Positions 16,440 through 24,578 of a stretch of DNA of 48,884 nucleotides are shown here, in pieces. The stretch comes from Mesobacillus foraminis (GTDB taxonomy: Bacteria; Bacillota; Bacilli; Bacillales; Cytobacillaceae). The DNA is taken from contig NZ_SLVV01000003.1 of assembly GCF_004340465.1 (NCBI RefSeq), positions 1 to 48,884 of the forward strand, given 5' to 3'. Within the stretch, counting starts at the first letter, position 1. The number at the start of each line of letters is the position of its first letter. Both the position numbers and the translations under genes were made by a program. The notes under the pieces are model-generated. The model did not search any database, had not been told where the DNA came from, and saw only the letters and a list, made by a program, of their open reading frames with translations.

Positions 16440-16474
16440 TTGACTTTTGTTTATAGTTCAATTAATATTGAACT
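16440..16474 (+). promoter_or_regulatory. Esterase promoter with overlapping operator
   Basis: TTGACT (16440-16445), 17-base spacer, TAATAT (16463-16468). A perfect inverted repeat AGTTCAAT-TAAT-ATTGAACT (16455-16474) covers the -10 box, as expected for a repressor site of the divergent ArsR-type regulator. ArsR-family sites often contain TCAA/TTGA arms like these. Confidence 0.6.
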
Positions 16475-16493
16475 TGATAAAAGGAGGGGAATT

Positions 16494-17372
16494 ATGGAAA
16501 TTTATCAAACTGAGGAATTAGTAGATATTGTTTATGGGCAAACGGCTGAACGTGAGCTAAAACTCGATATAATTCAACCAGTAGCGTCGGAAGAATTTTT
16601 CCCTGCTATTATTTATGTCCACGGCGGAGGATGGATGTCAGGTGATAAAAGTAAAGTAGGTGGGGAATGGAATGCCTCTTTCGCAAAATATGGATTTGTA
16701 TGTATTAATATTAATTTTCGGTTGAGTGGTGAGGCAATTTTTCCAGCACCATTATTAGATGTAAAACAAGCAATTCGTTGGGTTAAATTAAATGCAAAAA
16801 ACTACAATATAGACGAAAATAAAGTGGGCATCTGGGGACATTCATCAGGAGGACATTTAGCCACTCTAGCAGCATTAAGTGCCGATCATCCTGAATTTTC
16901 TTCGAAGGGTCAGTTCATCTCGACAAAGGTTAATGCAGTTGCTACCTTGGCGGGTCCAGTAGATTTACTTGAAATGGGAGGGTGGCACAATAATCCAAAT
17001 TCTCCCGAATCCAAATTTCTTGGTGGGAGTGTTCAAGAGCAAAGCGTAAAGGCAGAACTAGCAAATCCCATCCATTATATAAATGAGGATAGCCCACCTG
17101 TACTAATAATTCAGGGGGATTATGATGAAATCTGTCCTGTTCAACAAAGTCAACTTTTACATACAGCATTGCCAAATTCATCATATCTCGAAATCAAAGG
17201 TGCAGATCACGATTTTGTGGGTGGTGTTTTAACTTTGGATGATGTATTGACCATAGTAAGGTTGTTTTTTAACAGAAATCTTAAAACAGGCTTAATTAAC
17301 AAAGAGGAACTGGCTAAACATCGTGAAGAAGTTAATAAAGTAATGGACTGGTTTAAAGAAAATAGCAGATAG
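16494..17372 (+). CDS. Alpha/beta-hydrolase (BD-FAE/esterase-lipase type)
   Basis: 292 residues from ATG 16494, after AAGGAGGGG. YVHGGGW is the oxyanion-hole motif of the hormone-sensitive-lipase-like group, GHSSGG the nucleophile elbow, GDYDEICPVQQS carries the acid and GADHDFVGG the His. The triad is complete. It probably hydrolyses acetyl or other short esters. Divergent from the ArsR-type regulator, whose operator candidate covers its -10 box. The extra 18 upstream codons that stay open overlap the promoter and are rejected. Confidence 0.88.
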   Translation: MEIYQTEELVDIVYGQTAERELKLDIIQPVASEEFFPAIIYVHGGGWMSGDKSKVGGEWNASFAKYGFVCININFRLSGEAIFPAPLLDVKQAIRWVKLNAKNYNIDENKVGIWGHSSGGHLATLAALSADHPEFSSKGQFISTKVNAVATLAGPVDLLEMGGWHNNPNSPESKFLGGSVQEQSVKAELANPIHYINEDSPPVLIIQGDYDEICPVQQSQLLHTALPNSSYLEIKGADHDFVGGVLTLDDVLTIVRLFFNRNLKTGLINKEELAKHREEVNKVMDWFKENSR

Positions 17373-17577
17373 TGTTTTTAACACGTTTAAAATGTTATAG
17401 TTTTTGCTTTTTGTTAATAAAATACAGTTTGTGAAGAAACGTACTTAAACTAACGGGTGCAATTGATGAATAAGAGCTATTGCTTGATGTGCTAACGGAA
17501 CCGGTTGCTGTCACAAATTTAGTCATTAAAGAAATAATAGATGGACTTATATGTATAGAAATGGAAGGAGGATGGTT

Positions 17578-18123
17578 ATGATTTATATTGCTCTTCTTCG
17601 GGGGATTAATGTGGGTGGAAATAATAAAATAGACATGAAGCTGCTTAAGCATACGTTTAAACAAGCCGGGATGTGTGATGTGGTGACTTACATTAATACA
17701 GGCAATATTATTTTTGCATATAAAGACAAATCAAAAACTGAATTAGCCCGTATGTTGGAAGAAGCGATCCATAATGATTTTGGATTATACATTAAAGTAG
17801 TCATTCGTACGGTCGATGATGTCAGAGGGATCATTAACGCAATCCCTGACACATGGAAAAATGACAAAGAAATGACCAGTGATGTCATGTTTTTATGGGA
17901 TGAAATTGATGACGAGTCCGTACTTGAGCATTTAGTCATTAAGCCAGATATTGATACGGTAAAATATGTCCCAGGTGCGATCCTATGGTGTGTTGACAAG
18001 ATAAATGTAACCAAAAGTGGAAGGTCAAAGATCATTGGCTCAAAGATCTACAAACAAGTAACGGTAAGGAATGTCAACACTGCTCGTAAGATATATGAAC
18101 TTATGCAAGCCCAAAATAGATAA
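17578..18123 (+). CDS. DUF1697 family protein
   Basis: 181 residues. ATG 17578 is six bases after AAGGAGG; the earlier ATG 17572 touches the ribosome binding site. IYIALLRGINVGGNNKIDMK, LKHTFKQAGMCDVVTYINTG and NIIF are the strongly conserved DUF1697 opening. The rest (EEAIHNDFGLYIKVVIRTVD; DVMFLWDEIDD; KINVTKSGRSKIIGSKIYKQ; TVRNVNTARKIYELM) follows the family through to its end. Function unknown; the fold is ferredoxin-like. Confidence 0.88.
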   Translation: MIYIALLRGINVGGNNKIDMKLLKHTFKQAGMCDVVTYINTGNIIFAYKDKSKTELARMLEEAIHNDFGLYIKVVIRTVDDVRGIINAIPDTWKNDKEMTSDVMFLWDEIDDESVLEHLVIKPDIDTVKYVPGAILWCVDKINVTKSGRSKIIGSKIYKQVTVRNVNTARKIYELMQAQNR

Positions 18124-18596
18124 GATTTCATAATACAATTGAATTTTTTAAGTGATTTTTATGTAAAAATCTGTCCAAAGCAAGGGTGCAGGAGCTAAAC
18201 ATTCCGCAGTAATTGTGTGCTTAAGAATTATGGGAATGGAGTTCAGAAACGCTGGGTTTAGAAAGGCAAATTTAGTTAGAGTATAGTGGCTGGATTAAAA
18301 ATAGGCGTTAAACGATCTTATTGATGAGAAGGCAACTTCTGCCGAAACTAGATTTAATCCCTAGTGTCCTACCAACAAATCACAATCCTCTCTTCCCATA
18401 AATGTTTTCGTTAGTGTGCCGCCTAGAGTCACAATTCCAGTTAGGGAGAGGTATCTTAATGTGTAAAGCTTGGTTCAATATAGATCATCTGCATTCTAAT
18501 TAGAGTTCAATTTATCATGTCCCCAAAATTAAATGAGGATGCAGACATAGCTGTCTCCAGGAGCCTATAATCTAAGCTTCACAGCAACTATAGCTT
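18124..18596. other. Gene-free stretch
   Basis: No supported gene on either strand. It starts with a decayed piece of the dispersed repeat (CAAGGGTGCAGGAGCTAAAC, 18181). A reverse-strand fragment of about 30 codons (LSLTGIVTLGGTLTKTFMG) near 18360-18455 has no start and is not called. Confidence 0.4.
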
Positions 18597-18809
18597 CTAT
18601 CCCAGGATTCTTCCTAAAGGGCCAAAAAGATAATGAAGAAAAGAGATGGGGCCAGGTATATTTTCCAGATTAAAAAAGGACATTAGGGCTGACAGAATCA
18701 GGATAGAAGAAAATGTGATTCTGTCAGCCTTTGAGGCTTTTTTTAGTTGCTTCCACTCGAATAAACAATGAGCCAAATAAAGACCTGCACTGCAAATACT
18801 GTACTCCAT
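18597..18809 (-). CDS. Small two-helix membrane protein
   Basis: 70 residues from ATG 18809, nine bases after GAGG. MEYSICSAGLYLAHCLFEWK, QLKKASKADRITFSSILILS, ALMSFFNLENIPGPISFLHY, LFGPLGRILG. Two membrane helices are separated by a basic loop, and the end (PGP, FGPLG) has the pattern of small Bacillus proteins of unknown function that I have a general sense of but cannot name. A 14-base perfect inverted repeat lies inside the gene (18687-18729). The frame stays open 25 codons further upstream, but those codons do not look like part of the protein. Confidence 0.45.
   Translation of the reverse strand: MEYSICSAGLYLAHCLFEWKQLKKASKADRITFSSILILSALMSFFNLENIPGPISFLHYLFGPLGRILG
18687..18746 (+). 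terminator. Long inverted repeat plus T-tract
   Basis: GGCTGACAGAATCA (18687-18700) and TGATTCTGTCAGCC (18716-18729) pair perfectly across 15 bases. Right after it AGCC-TTTGA-GGCT is followed by seven T. Read forward this could terminate transcription; read backward it lies within the small membrane protein's coding region. Confidence 0.45.
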
Positions 18810-18902
18810 TCCATTATTCCTCAACCTCATCTCTTGGGAGTGCTGCTGGCGGGCCAATGTAACCAGGCCTCCTGATTTGAGCATTCACACTAATTTTGAC
18901 CT

Positions 18903-18956
18903 CTACCTGGTGCTTTTTGTTCTTTTCTTTGAAGGACGCCTTCTAATTCGGATCAT
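18903..18956 (-). CDS. Tiny basic peptide frame
   Basis: Seventeen codons, MIRIRRRPSKKRTKSTR, eight bases after a strong GAGGAGG on the reverse strand. A first ATG closer to the site reads MG and stop. The product is almost all basic and Ser/Thr. It may be the head of the operon with the small membrane protein at 18809, a truncated gene, or chance. Confidence 0.25.
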   Translation of the reverse strand: MIRIRRRPSKKRTKSTR

Positions 18957-19234
18957 CCCATTTTCCTCCTCAAGTTATATGCTATAGATTAAAATTCCCC
19001 TCAACTTTAAAAAAAACACAAAAGAGGTATTTTGTGTAAATTAAACAGCGTAGAGGAGAGAGGAACCCCTTTTGTTCTTTTCAACTACCCTCTACTCGAA
19101 GGCACTTATTTACCGGAACAGAATTCACTGTTTCAACAAAAGGTTAATAACATTAGTAAAATGAATACTAGGTAATGAATAGGTATAGGGAATTTGAGCA
19201 AAACTCACCGTTAATACCTGAAGGAGGCAGAACC

Positions 19235-19804
19235 ATGTCCAAAGAGACGAAGCAAAGAAAAATAATGTTAGATTTAGCCGTAACGCTGGATGGTTTTATT
19301 GAAGGAAAAAATGGAGAAGTCGACTGGTGCATCATGGACTCGGAAATGGAGTTTATGAATTTCTTAGATCAAGTTGACACCATTTTATATGGGAGAAAGA
19401 GCTATGAGCTATGGGGGCAATTTACTCCAGGTCCAGAAGCTGGTGAAACGGAAAAAGAATTATGGGAAGCCGTTCATAGCAAACAAAAATATGTGTTTTC
19501 CAAATCGAAAAAGTGGACGGATGATAAAGCTATATTTATAAATGACCAGGTATTTGAAGAAGTCAATAAATTAAAAAGTAGGCCTGGAAAAGACATCTGG
19601 TTATATGGTGGATCCAGTCTGATTACAAGTTTTATTCATTTAGGGCTTGTTGATGAGTTTCGATTATCGGTTCATCCTGTGATTTTGGGAGAAGGAAAAC
19701 CGTTGTTTATGGATATACACAAGAGGCAAAACTTGAAATTGATTCAATCAAGATCATTCTCCTCTGGTGTTGTTCAGTTGATCTATCATTTGAATAGGGA
19801 TTAA
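19235..19804 (+). CDS. Dihydrofolate-reductase-family protein, second copy
   Basis: 189 residues from ATG 19235, after GAAGGAGG; 20 open codons upstream lack a site. KIMLDLAVTLDGFIEGKNGE is the family opening, TILYGRKSYELWGQF the middle motif and DIWLYGGSSLITSFIHLGLV the NADPH-binding region. The last part ILGEGKPLFMD is also typical. It is a paralogue of the gene at 994, and more like the YwjB/YyaP group. It converges on the 51-residue cassette and shares the cassette's terminator. Confidence 0.87.
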   Translation: MSKETKQRKIMLDLAVTLDGFIEGKNGEVDWCIMDSEMEFMNFLDQVDTILYGRKSYELWGQFTPGPEAGETEKELWEAVHSKQKYVFSKSKKWTDDKAIFINDQVFEEVNKLKSRPGKDIWLYGGSSLITSFIHLGLVDEFRLSVHPVILGEGKPLFMDIHKRQNLKLIQSRSFSSGVVQLIYHLNRD

Positions 19805-19840
19805 TGAGATCAGGACGGTCAGCGGTCTTATTACTGAATG

Positions 19841-19878
19841 AAAAAAGGTGCAAACCATAGTTGGTTTGCACCTTTTTT
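19841..19878. terminator. Palindromic terminator, cassette A
   Basis: AAAAAAGGTGCAAACCA, TAGT, TGGTTTGCACCTTTTTT: 17 perfect pairs, symmetrical, so it can end both the DHFR-like gene and the reverse-strand cassette frame. Confidence 0.9.
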
Positions 19879-19912
19879 GTCCTGCGTACAGGACTATTGG
19901 GCAATGTCGGTC

Positions 19913-20068
19913 TTAAGTATATCGATTCAAGACCAGTGTTCCAGTCGCCCTTTCGGCAAATGCTGCCTCAATCGCAGAGTCCAATAGTAACATTGAAGTC
20001 GCTGTTAAATCTTGCAATTTAACCAGTCCCTTCGGCTGTTTATTGGTCTTGCCTTCTTTATATACCAC
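19913..20068 (-). CDS. 51-residue cassette protein A
   Basis: Starts at GTG (20068): VVYKEGKTNKQPKGLVKLQD, LTATSMLLLDSAIEAAFAER, ATGTLVLNRYT, stop. The in-frame codon just upstream is TAG, so it cannot extend. Its twin at 31419-31577 differs by substitutions and one whole extra codon, and both end at the same place, which argues for protein-coding constraint. There is no strong ribosome binding site. The frame could be a free small protein or the C-terminal end of a larger lost gene. The family is not recognised. Confidence 0.5.
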   Translation of the reverse strand: MVYKEGKTNKQPKGLVKLQDLTATSMLLLDSAIEAAFAERATGTLVLNRYT

Positions 20069-20253
20069 CTATATTCACTGTTAAAACATGATTTTAAATA
20101 TTGGGTGCGGCGGTTTTTTAATTTTTTTGGATTGTAGGACTGAAAGATAGAAACTCTAGTTATTTCCTATTCTGTTTTTATTATTAGAATGCATGAAGGG
20201 TATTGCATAAAATTGTTGAATAAAGATAGGAAAGAACTCTCTGGAGGTAAAGC

Positions 20254-20691
20254 ATGAATCGATTAAACATAATAACACTTGGTACAAAGGACATTGTAAA
20301 ATCTCATCAGTTTTATAAGGAACTTGGTTTTGACACTTCTATCAGGGGGCCAGAATCCAATCCTGCTATTATTTTCTTTAGAAACGAAGGGACCAGAATA
20401 GCGTTGTATCCTTTAAAAGAACTTGCCAAAGATGTAAATCAAGACAACCCTCCTGCCACTTCAAATGGGTTTTCAGGAATTACGTTAGCTTATAATGCAA
20501 AGTCAAAGGAAGAAGTTGATAAGGTTATAAGAAAGGCGGAATCGGCTGGAGCTACAATCCAAAAGGAGCCCAAAAAGACAGATTGGGGTGGATATGGGGG
20601 ATATTTCACCGACCTGGATGGTTACTATTGGGAAGTCGCTTTTGGAGAAGATTGGGAGTTTGATGAATCCAATATGTTAATTATTGAGTAA
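20254..20691 (+). CDS. VOC (glyoxalase) family protein, second copy
   Basis: 145 residues, ATG after CTGGAGG. NIITLGTKDIVKSHQFYKEL opens the fold; ESNPAIIFFRNEGTRIALYP and the final GYFTDLDGYYWEVAFGEDWE are typical VOC parts, with the metal-ligand Glu in YWEV. A conserved tail follows the last strand. Its stop touches the stop of the convergent membrane gene. No clue to the substrate. The protein is not close to the VOC protein at 102. Confidence 0.88.
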   Translation: MNRLNIITLGTKDIVKSHQFYKELGFDTSIRGPESNPAIIFFRNEGTRIALYPLKELAKDVNQDNPPATSNGFSGITLAYNAKSKEEVDKVIRKAESAGATIQKEPKKTDWGGYGGYFTDLDGYYWEVAFGEDWEFDESNMLIIE

Positions 20692-21939
20692 TCACGAAGT
20701 TTTTGTAACTCCCAATGCCTTGTGTCTCCAAAGCAGCTGTTCAACGATTTCGGACTGTTGTTTTTCACACTCAACAATTAATATGACCTCTGTTGGCGTT
20801 TGAGTGTTTTTTTGGCGCCATCTGTACTTCATAAAGATAAAGGATAGTAGGAGGCCAAGGATAAAGCCGAAAACAAGACCAATGAGTGACCAAATGATAG
20901 GTCCCCATTCTAAAATAAACCCGTAAATTCCGCCAAGCAGCATAAAAATCATTCCTAAAATAAAGGATGGTTCATATTCACTCGTACTTCCTTGGAACGG
21001 ATCAACATTTGATTTAAATGGCGATTTTTTATTTAGCGGAGCGACAAAAATATTCTCTTTTGAAATTCCGATTTGCTCCAAATCACTGATCGTTACTTCC
21101 AAAAAGGAACGGTAGTCAAACGATGAAATGAAATGCATAAAGTTTTCCTTCTTTTTATGTGGCATATTAAAGGGAGCGGGCTGAAAATGGTCAGCTAAAT
21201 ATCTGGATTGCTCAACCTTAAATAGATGATTTGTATACTGTATATCATTGTAACCAGCACTAACAGCAAACAGCATAAGCGATGGCATATTTAAATACCA
21301 TTGAGGATTAATAACCGCAGCGGCCATTTCAGTTTTTCCTGCAAAGGTCAGATGGATGGCGGGTAAAACATTTGACTGATAGACGCTAATGATGAAGCAT
21401 ACTAACGCAATCAAACCCATCGGAAGCCGGTTGGCATAAATAGATTCTAAACCTGGATTCATAAAGCCCCAAAAAGCCCCTTCCCAAGGTCTGCGATAAG
21501 CAAGATAACTGATTTCCAGCGGACTCATGTTAAAAGGTAATATGGGCGATTCCAATTTATCCGCAACCCTTGAAAATTTGTTCAGATCCTTTGTCAGTTT
21601 ATAGCAGTTTCTTAATTGAAAAATATATACGGTTATATAGATAAGAAACCAGCGAGTATCAATTACCGCCTTAGCCATCTCAAATTCACCTATCAAAGAA
21701 TAAAGGATTGCCTCGTTAATATGTGCCTGGAAATTGATAAAGAGTTCCCAGATTATTAGCATGGCCCCAGTAAAATATTTGCATAAAAGAAGATACCCTG
21801 CTCCTGGGAATGCAGCGGACCACCAGACTACTTTCCAGGGATTACGTTCATAAAGATAATTTATTATATATGGTGAAAGATGTGCTTTTGGACGGCGGAG
21901 ATCATTCGAAAAGGTTCTATTCAATTTTCTAACCTCCAA
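20692..21939 (-). CDS. Multi-pass membrane protein with internal duplication
   Basis: 415 residues. Two related halves start with YIINYLYERNPWKVVWWSAA/FPGAGYL and YLAYRRPWEGAFWGFMNPGL/ESIY, each followed by two or three hydrophobic segments and an AxAVIxxxW(F/Y)L element. A soluble domain follows, then two Gly-rich helices (FILGMIFMLLGGIYGFILEW and SLIGLVFGFILGLLLSFIFM) and a cytoplasmic end. ATG follows TTGGAGG on the reverse strand. I recognise the general look from other Bacillus hypothetical proteins but no function. It converges on the VOC gene with no gap. Confidence 0.7.
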   Translation of the reverse strand: MEVRKLNRTFSNDLRRPKAHLSPYIINYLYERNPWKVVWWSAAFPGAGYLLLCKYFTGAMLIIWELFINFQAHINEAILYSLIGEFEMAKAVIDTRWFLIYITVYIFQLRNCYKLTKDLNKFSRVADKLESPILPFNMSPLEISYLAYRRPWEGAFWGFMNPGLESIYANRLPMGLIALVCFIISVYQSNVLPAIHLTFAGKTEMAAAVINPQWYLNMPSLMLFAVSAGYNDIQYTNHLFKVEQSRYLADHFQPAPFNMPHKKKENFMHFISSFDYRSFLEVTISDLEQIGISKENIFVAPLNKKSPFKSNVDPFQGSTSEYEPSFILGMIFMLLGGIYGFILEWGPIIWSLIGLVFGFILGLLLSFIFMKYRWRQKNTQTPTEVILIVECEKQQSEIVEQLLWRHKALGVTKTS

Positions 21940-22177
21940 GATAATTTTTGGAGTGAAATCATTATTGATATTATTTGTAAAAGGAGCGGGATTATTCTAT
22001 TGGCTGGGGGTGAATTACAAAGCAACTAGGAGCGGGTTGACCGTTATATGAGTGTCCTTTATGTTTGAAATTCTTTCTTGAACAAAAGGGCTGATTGAAT
22101 AACGTCATTTCCTTAGTATGGAGAAACTGCATTTGTTTGGCTATAATGTGTATAACTATAAATCTGAGGGGATTTGA

Positions 22178-22729
22178 ATGGACAGAATGATTGTAGAATT
22201 ATATAAGGATTTTAAAGTAAATGATGGAGGACATATTTGCTATCTTTATAACAATGAAAGCAATTATATGACCAATGTTGTTTCATTTATTGTCACGGGA
22301 ATTAGGAATGGAGATTATATTCTTCTCCTTGAAAATGATCGAAATATACTTCAAATAAAAGAAATGTTACAAAATGAATTGAGCGAGAAGGAGTTAACTT
22401 ACTTGCTGTTCATAAATAACTTTGACTTTTATTATTCCTACGGTAATTTTCATCCGCATACGATTGTTAATCATTTTGTAGAAAACATTGAACCACACCT
22501 GCAAAAAGGGGCTTCAATTTGTACCTGGGGACTTGTAGAGTGGAGAGAAGACAAAGAAATCCACAAAAATATAGCGGAGTACGAAGAGCAAATACATAAG
22601 ATCGTAAATGAAAAAGGGATCGTTTCGGTATGTGCTTATGATGCCAGCAGAACATCTGATTCACTCAAAAAGGTTTTACACAATTGCCACGGTGTATTAA
22701 TGAGTGACGAGAAAGTAATAAATCTTTAA
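22178..22729 (+). CDS. MEDS-domain protein
   Basis: 183 residues, ATG after TGAGGGG. GGHICYLYNNESNYMTNVVS, FIVTGIRNGDYILLLEND and later GASICTWGLVEW, ISVCAYDASR-like segment match the MEDS (DcmR sensory) domain, a RecA-like fold seen in regulators of methylotrophs and, in Bacilli, as single-domain proteins near stress or sporulation regulators. No DNA-binding domain is attached, so it may act through a partner. The GxxxC-Y-Y start and the Cys-Ala-Tyr-Asp segment are retained. Monocistronic with its own terminator. Confidence 0.8.
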   Translation: MDRMIVELYKDFKVNDGGHICYLYNNESNYMTNVVSFIVTGIRNGDYILLLENDRNILQIKEMLQNELSEKELTYLLFINNFDFYYSYGNFHPHTIVNHFVENIEPHLQKGASICTWGLVEWREDKEIHKNIAEYEEQIHKIVNEKGIVSVCAYDASRTSDSLKKVLHNCHGVLMSDEKVINL

Positions 22730-22767
22730 CCTGTCACTTTTTTTAAATAACAAATGCTTGAACCGAG

Positions 22768-22797
22768 GAAGGGCCGTTGCTCCGGTCTTTTTTTGTT
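22768..22797 (+). terminator. Terminator of MEDS gene
   Basis: GGGCCGTTGCTCCGGTC with seven T after it. The stem is short and imperfect. Confidence 0.5.
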
Positions 22798-22844
22798 TAG
22801 TTTTTATGAGGCAGGAAAGTGAAAGAATGATTGTCTAAAAATAA

Positions 22845-22873
22845 AATACCCCTCCATTTGGGAAGGGTATTAT
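22845..22873 (-). terminator. Terminator of DUF3231 gene
   Basis: AATACCCCTCC, ATTT, GGGAAGGGTATT just past the stop; T-rich on the reverse-strand side. Confidence 0.65.
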
Positions 22874-22876
22874 GTG

Positions 22877-23881
22877 TTATTTCTGTTTTGCAATTTCAGT
22901 TCTGTTAGGTGCTATTGGAGGCTGTTCTAACCATTTGTTTTTCACCATTAGATCAAACCAGTCTTTGGTAACTGAAAGGTTCTGTATAATAGTTGATTCA
23001 TAAGTGGCTATGAGGTCGGTTCGCATTGATGATGCAAGACCTGCTCCATGATAATTCTGTGCAGCTTGAAACAAAAATCCGATATGATACAGTAACAACT
23101 TATCAGAAAATGGAGAGTCAGTTGAAATGGTCACTTCCGTTTCCAGAGATTTTGGAACTGGCAAGTTATCGCCCTGTAATATTTTTGCAAAAGCTTTTAT
23201 TTGTCCATCAGCGGTTCTCTCAGATTTAGTTAAAAATTTTCTAACCTCTTTTGATTCTGCCACCTGGCTGAATGCAATTGAGAGGGTTTTTGCCATAATA
23301 CTTTTTTTGAGGTTTAGAGAAATGCTAATTATTTCTGTAGCTGCAAGGGTTCTGCCCTTTCCAAAAAAACCATCTTTGAAATCTTTACTTGAGACAAATT
23401 CAGGATGCTCATATGCATAATATAACGGGTCTCTCTGGAAAAGCCCTTTTTCAAGCAATAAATCAACAGTTTGATGATACATCTTTTTCGCGTCGTTATC
23501 GCAGGAGTCGTAAAATTCTCTTAAGTCTTTTCTTACAGAGATCCCTAACGATGCAATGTGCCCTAATAATCCATGTAGTGTCATTATATGTAAATAGTTC
23601 AGGCAGAAAGCATCCGAAAACAGCCTCTGTTTTCCTAAATACAGGTCTGTTTCATTAAATCCGATCGGAACAGGAAATCCCTCATTTTCAAAAAATGCTT
23701 TAATTTGATTCTTTTGTTTTTCGAATGTCTCGATAGCATCATTAAAAACAGCTTTTATCGCTTCATCTTCAACAATGGAGTACATATATCTATTTACTAC
23801 ATCGGTCGCTGTTCCGTTAATATACTCACCCCACAAGGAACCTATTTCAGAAGAAGTAAGTTTTAATTTATCCATATCCAT
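22877..23881 (-). CDS. DUF3231 family protein
   Basis: 334 residues with the two tandem halves typical of DUF3231: LTSSEIGSLWGEYINGTATD plus FFENEGFPVPIGFNETDLYL, then AATEIISISLNLKKSIMAKT plus LQGDNLPVPKSLETEVTIST. Each half is a ferritin-like helical bundle in appearance. The family is abundant in spore formers and some relatives are spore coat-associated, but no reaction is known. ATG 23881 follows GGAGGTGAAG. Monocistronic with its own terminator. Confidence 0.85.
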   Translation of the reverse strand: MDMDKLKLTSSEIGSLWGEYINGTATDVVNRYMYSIVEDEAIKAVFNDAIETFEKQKNQIKAFFENEGFPVPIGFNETDLYLGKQRLFSDAFCLNYLHIMTLHGLLGHIASLGISVRKDLREFYDSCDNDAKKMYHQTVDLLLEKGLFQRDPLYYAYEHPEFVSSKDFKDGFFGKGRTLAATEIISISLNLKKSIMAKTLSIAFSQVAESKEVRKFLTKSERTADGQIKAFAKILQGDNLPVPKSLETEVTISTDSPFSDKLLLYHIGFLFQAAQNYHGAGLASSMRTDLIATYESTIIQNLSVTKDWFDLMVKNKWLEQPPIAPNRTEIAKQK

Positions 23882-23974
23882 ATCTTCACCTCCAAAATAT
23901 TATTTCCAATTTCCATAGAGAGTATGATTTCTTAATGGATTGAAAATGGATTTTGCTAAATTAACCTTGTTTTA

Positions 23975-24129
23975 CTAACGGGGGTGCCAGAGCTCCTCTA
24001 AAGAGTCGTATAAAACCAATGGTTCCCATTCTCGTGTCAGCACCATTTCCGCATCCTGATTTAACAATGTTTTTTCTTTCCCTCAAAATTGAGGTCTAGC
24101 TTCTTTCTTCCGCGGATAGATTGATCCAT
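23975..24129 (-). pseudogene. Possible frameshifted small gene
   Basis: On the reverse strand ATG (24129) reads MDQSIRGRKKLDLNFEGKKK, then breaks in an A run (about 24070-24075). One base more would give TLLNQDAEMVLTREWEPLVL, YDSLEELWHPR and stop. The stop lies in a copy of the dispersed repeat (ACTAACGGGGGTGC). No family is recognised and the ribosome binding site is poor. Confidence 0.3.
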
Positions 24130-24414
24130 CGGTTTATGCGCGTTCCTTATCCAACAAACAGTCCGGGGTAACTAAAATATGAATATAATCAATAATTAAA
24201 AATAATTTATAATTATTAGGATAGGGAAATGGTGGTTTTTTTTACTTTAGTTTCCTGATGGAATAACTCTATATAAAAAAGGGTCTCGTGGAAGGTCTTT
24301 TTCTTGTTACATAGTAGGAATAGGAGTTTATTTATGTTGAAGAAAATATTCTCTAAGCTCGAATATGAGTTCTTCTTCTTTTGGGGAAATATCAACATCA
24401 TTGGTTAACAGAAC

Positions 24415-24448
24415 TAAAAAATAAAGCCGCTTTAAGAAGCGGCTTCTA
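24415..24448 (-). terminator. Terminator of the 38-residue gene
   Basis: AGCCGCTT, TAAG, AAGCGGCT; on the reverse strand followed by TTATTTTTT. Eight perfect pairs. Confidence 0.8.
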
Positions 24449-24461
24449 ATTCCATCTTATT

Positions 24462-24578
24462 TTATTTCTGCACATCTTTTAAAGCAGGTTCTTTAGGCGG
24501 TGGTGGTGATAAACGTTCTAAAGCATCCGCAATCCTTCGCAAATGCTTCACCATTTCTTCGGATTGTTGATCGTTCAT
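24462..24578 (-). CDS. 38-residue acidic/Pro-rich small protein
   Basis: ATG (24578) reads MNDQQSEEMVKHLRRIADAL, ERLSPPPPKEPALKDVQK and stop. A GGGAGGAAG lies 11-12 bases upstream and a strong terminator 14 bases after the stop, so it is a complete transcription unit. The first 22 residues form an amphipathic helix and a Pro-rich tail follows. I cannot name it. Confidence 0.6.
   Translation of the reverse strand: MNDQQSEEMVKHLRRIADALERLSPPPPKEPALKDVQK

Larger units (their letters stand above)
19841..20068. repeat. Two-copy cassette, copy A
   Basis: A unit of 228 bases matched by 31346-31577. In reverse-strand order it holds a 51-codon frame, a GTCCTG/CAGGAC hairpin and a terminator with 17-base perfect arms. 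Similarity stops at the GTG start and just past the terminator. Confidence 0.8.

Noticed and set aside
24216-24401. 61-codon reverse-strand frame, Lys/Phe/Ser-rich
   Set aside because: No ribosome binding site. Another frame there reads NDVDISPKEEELIFELREYF, perhaps a relic, but no start exists for it either.
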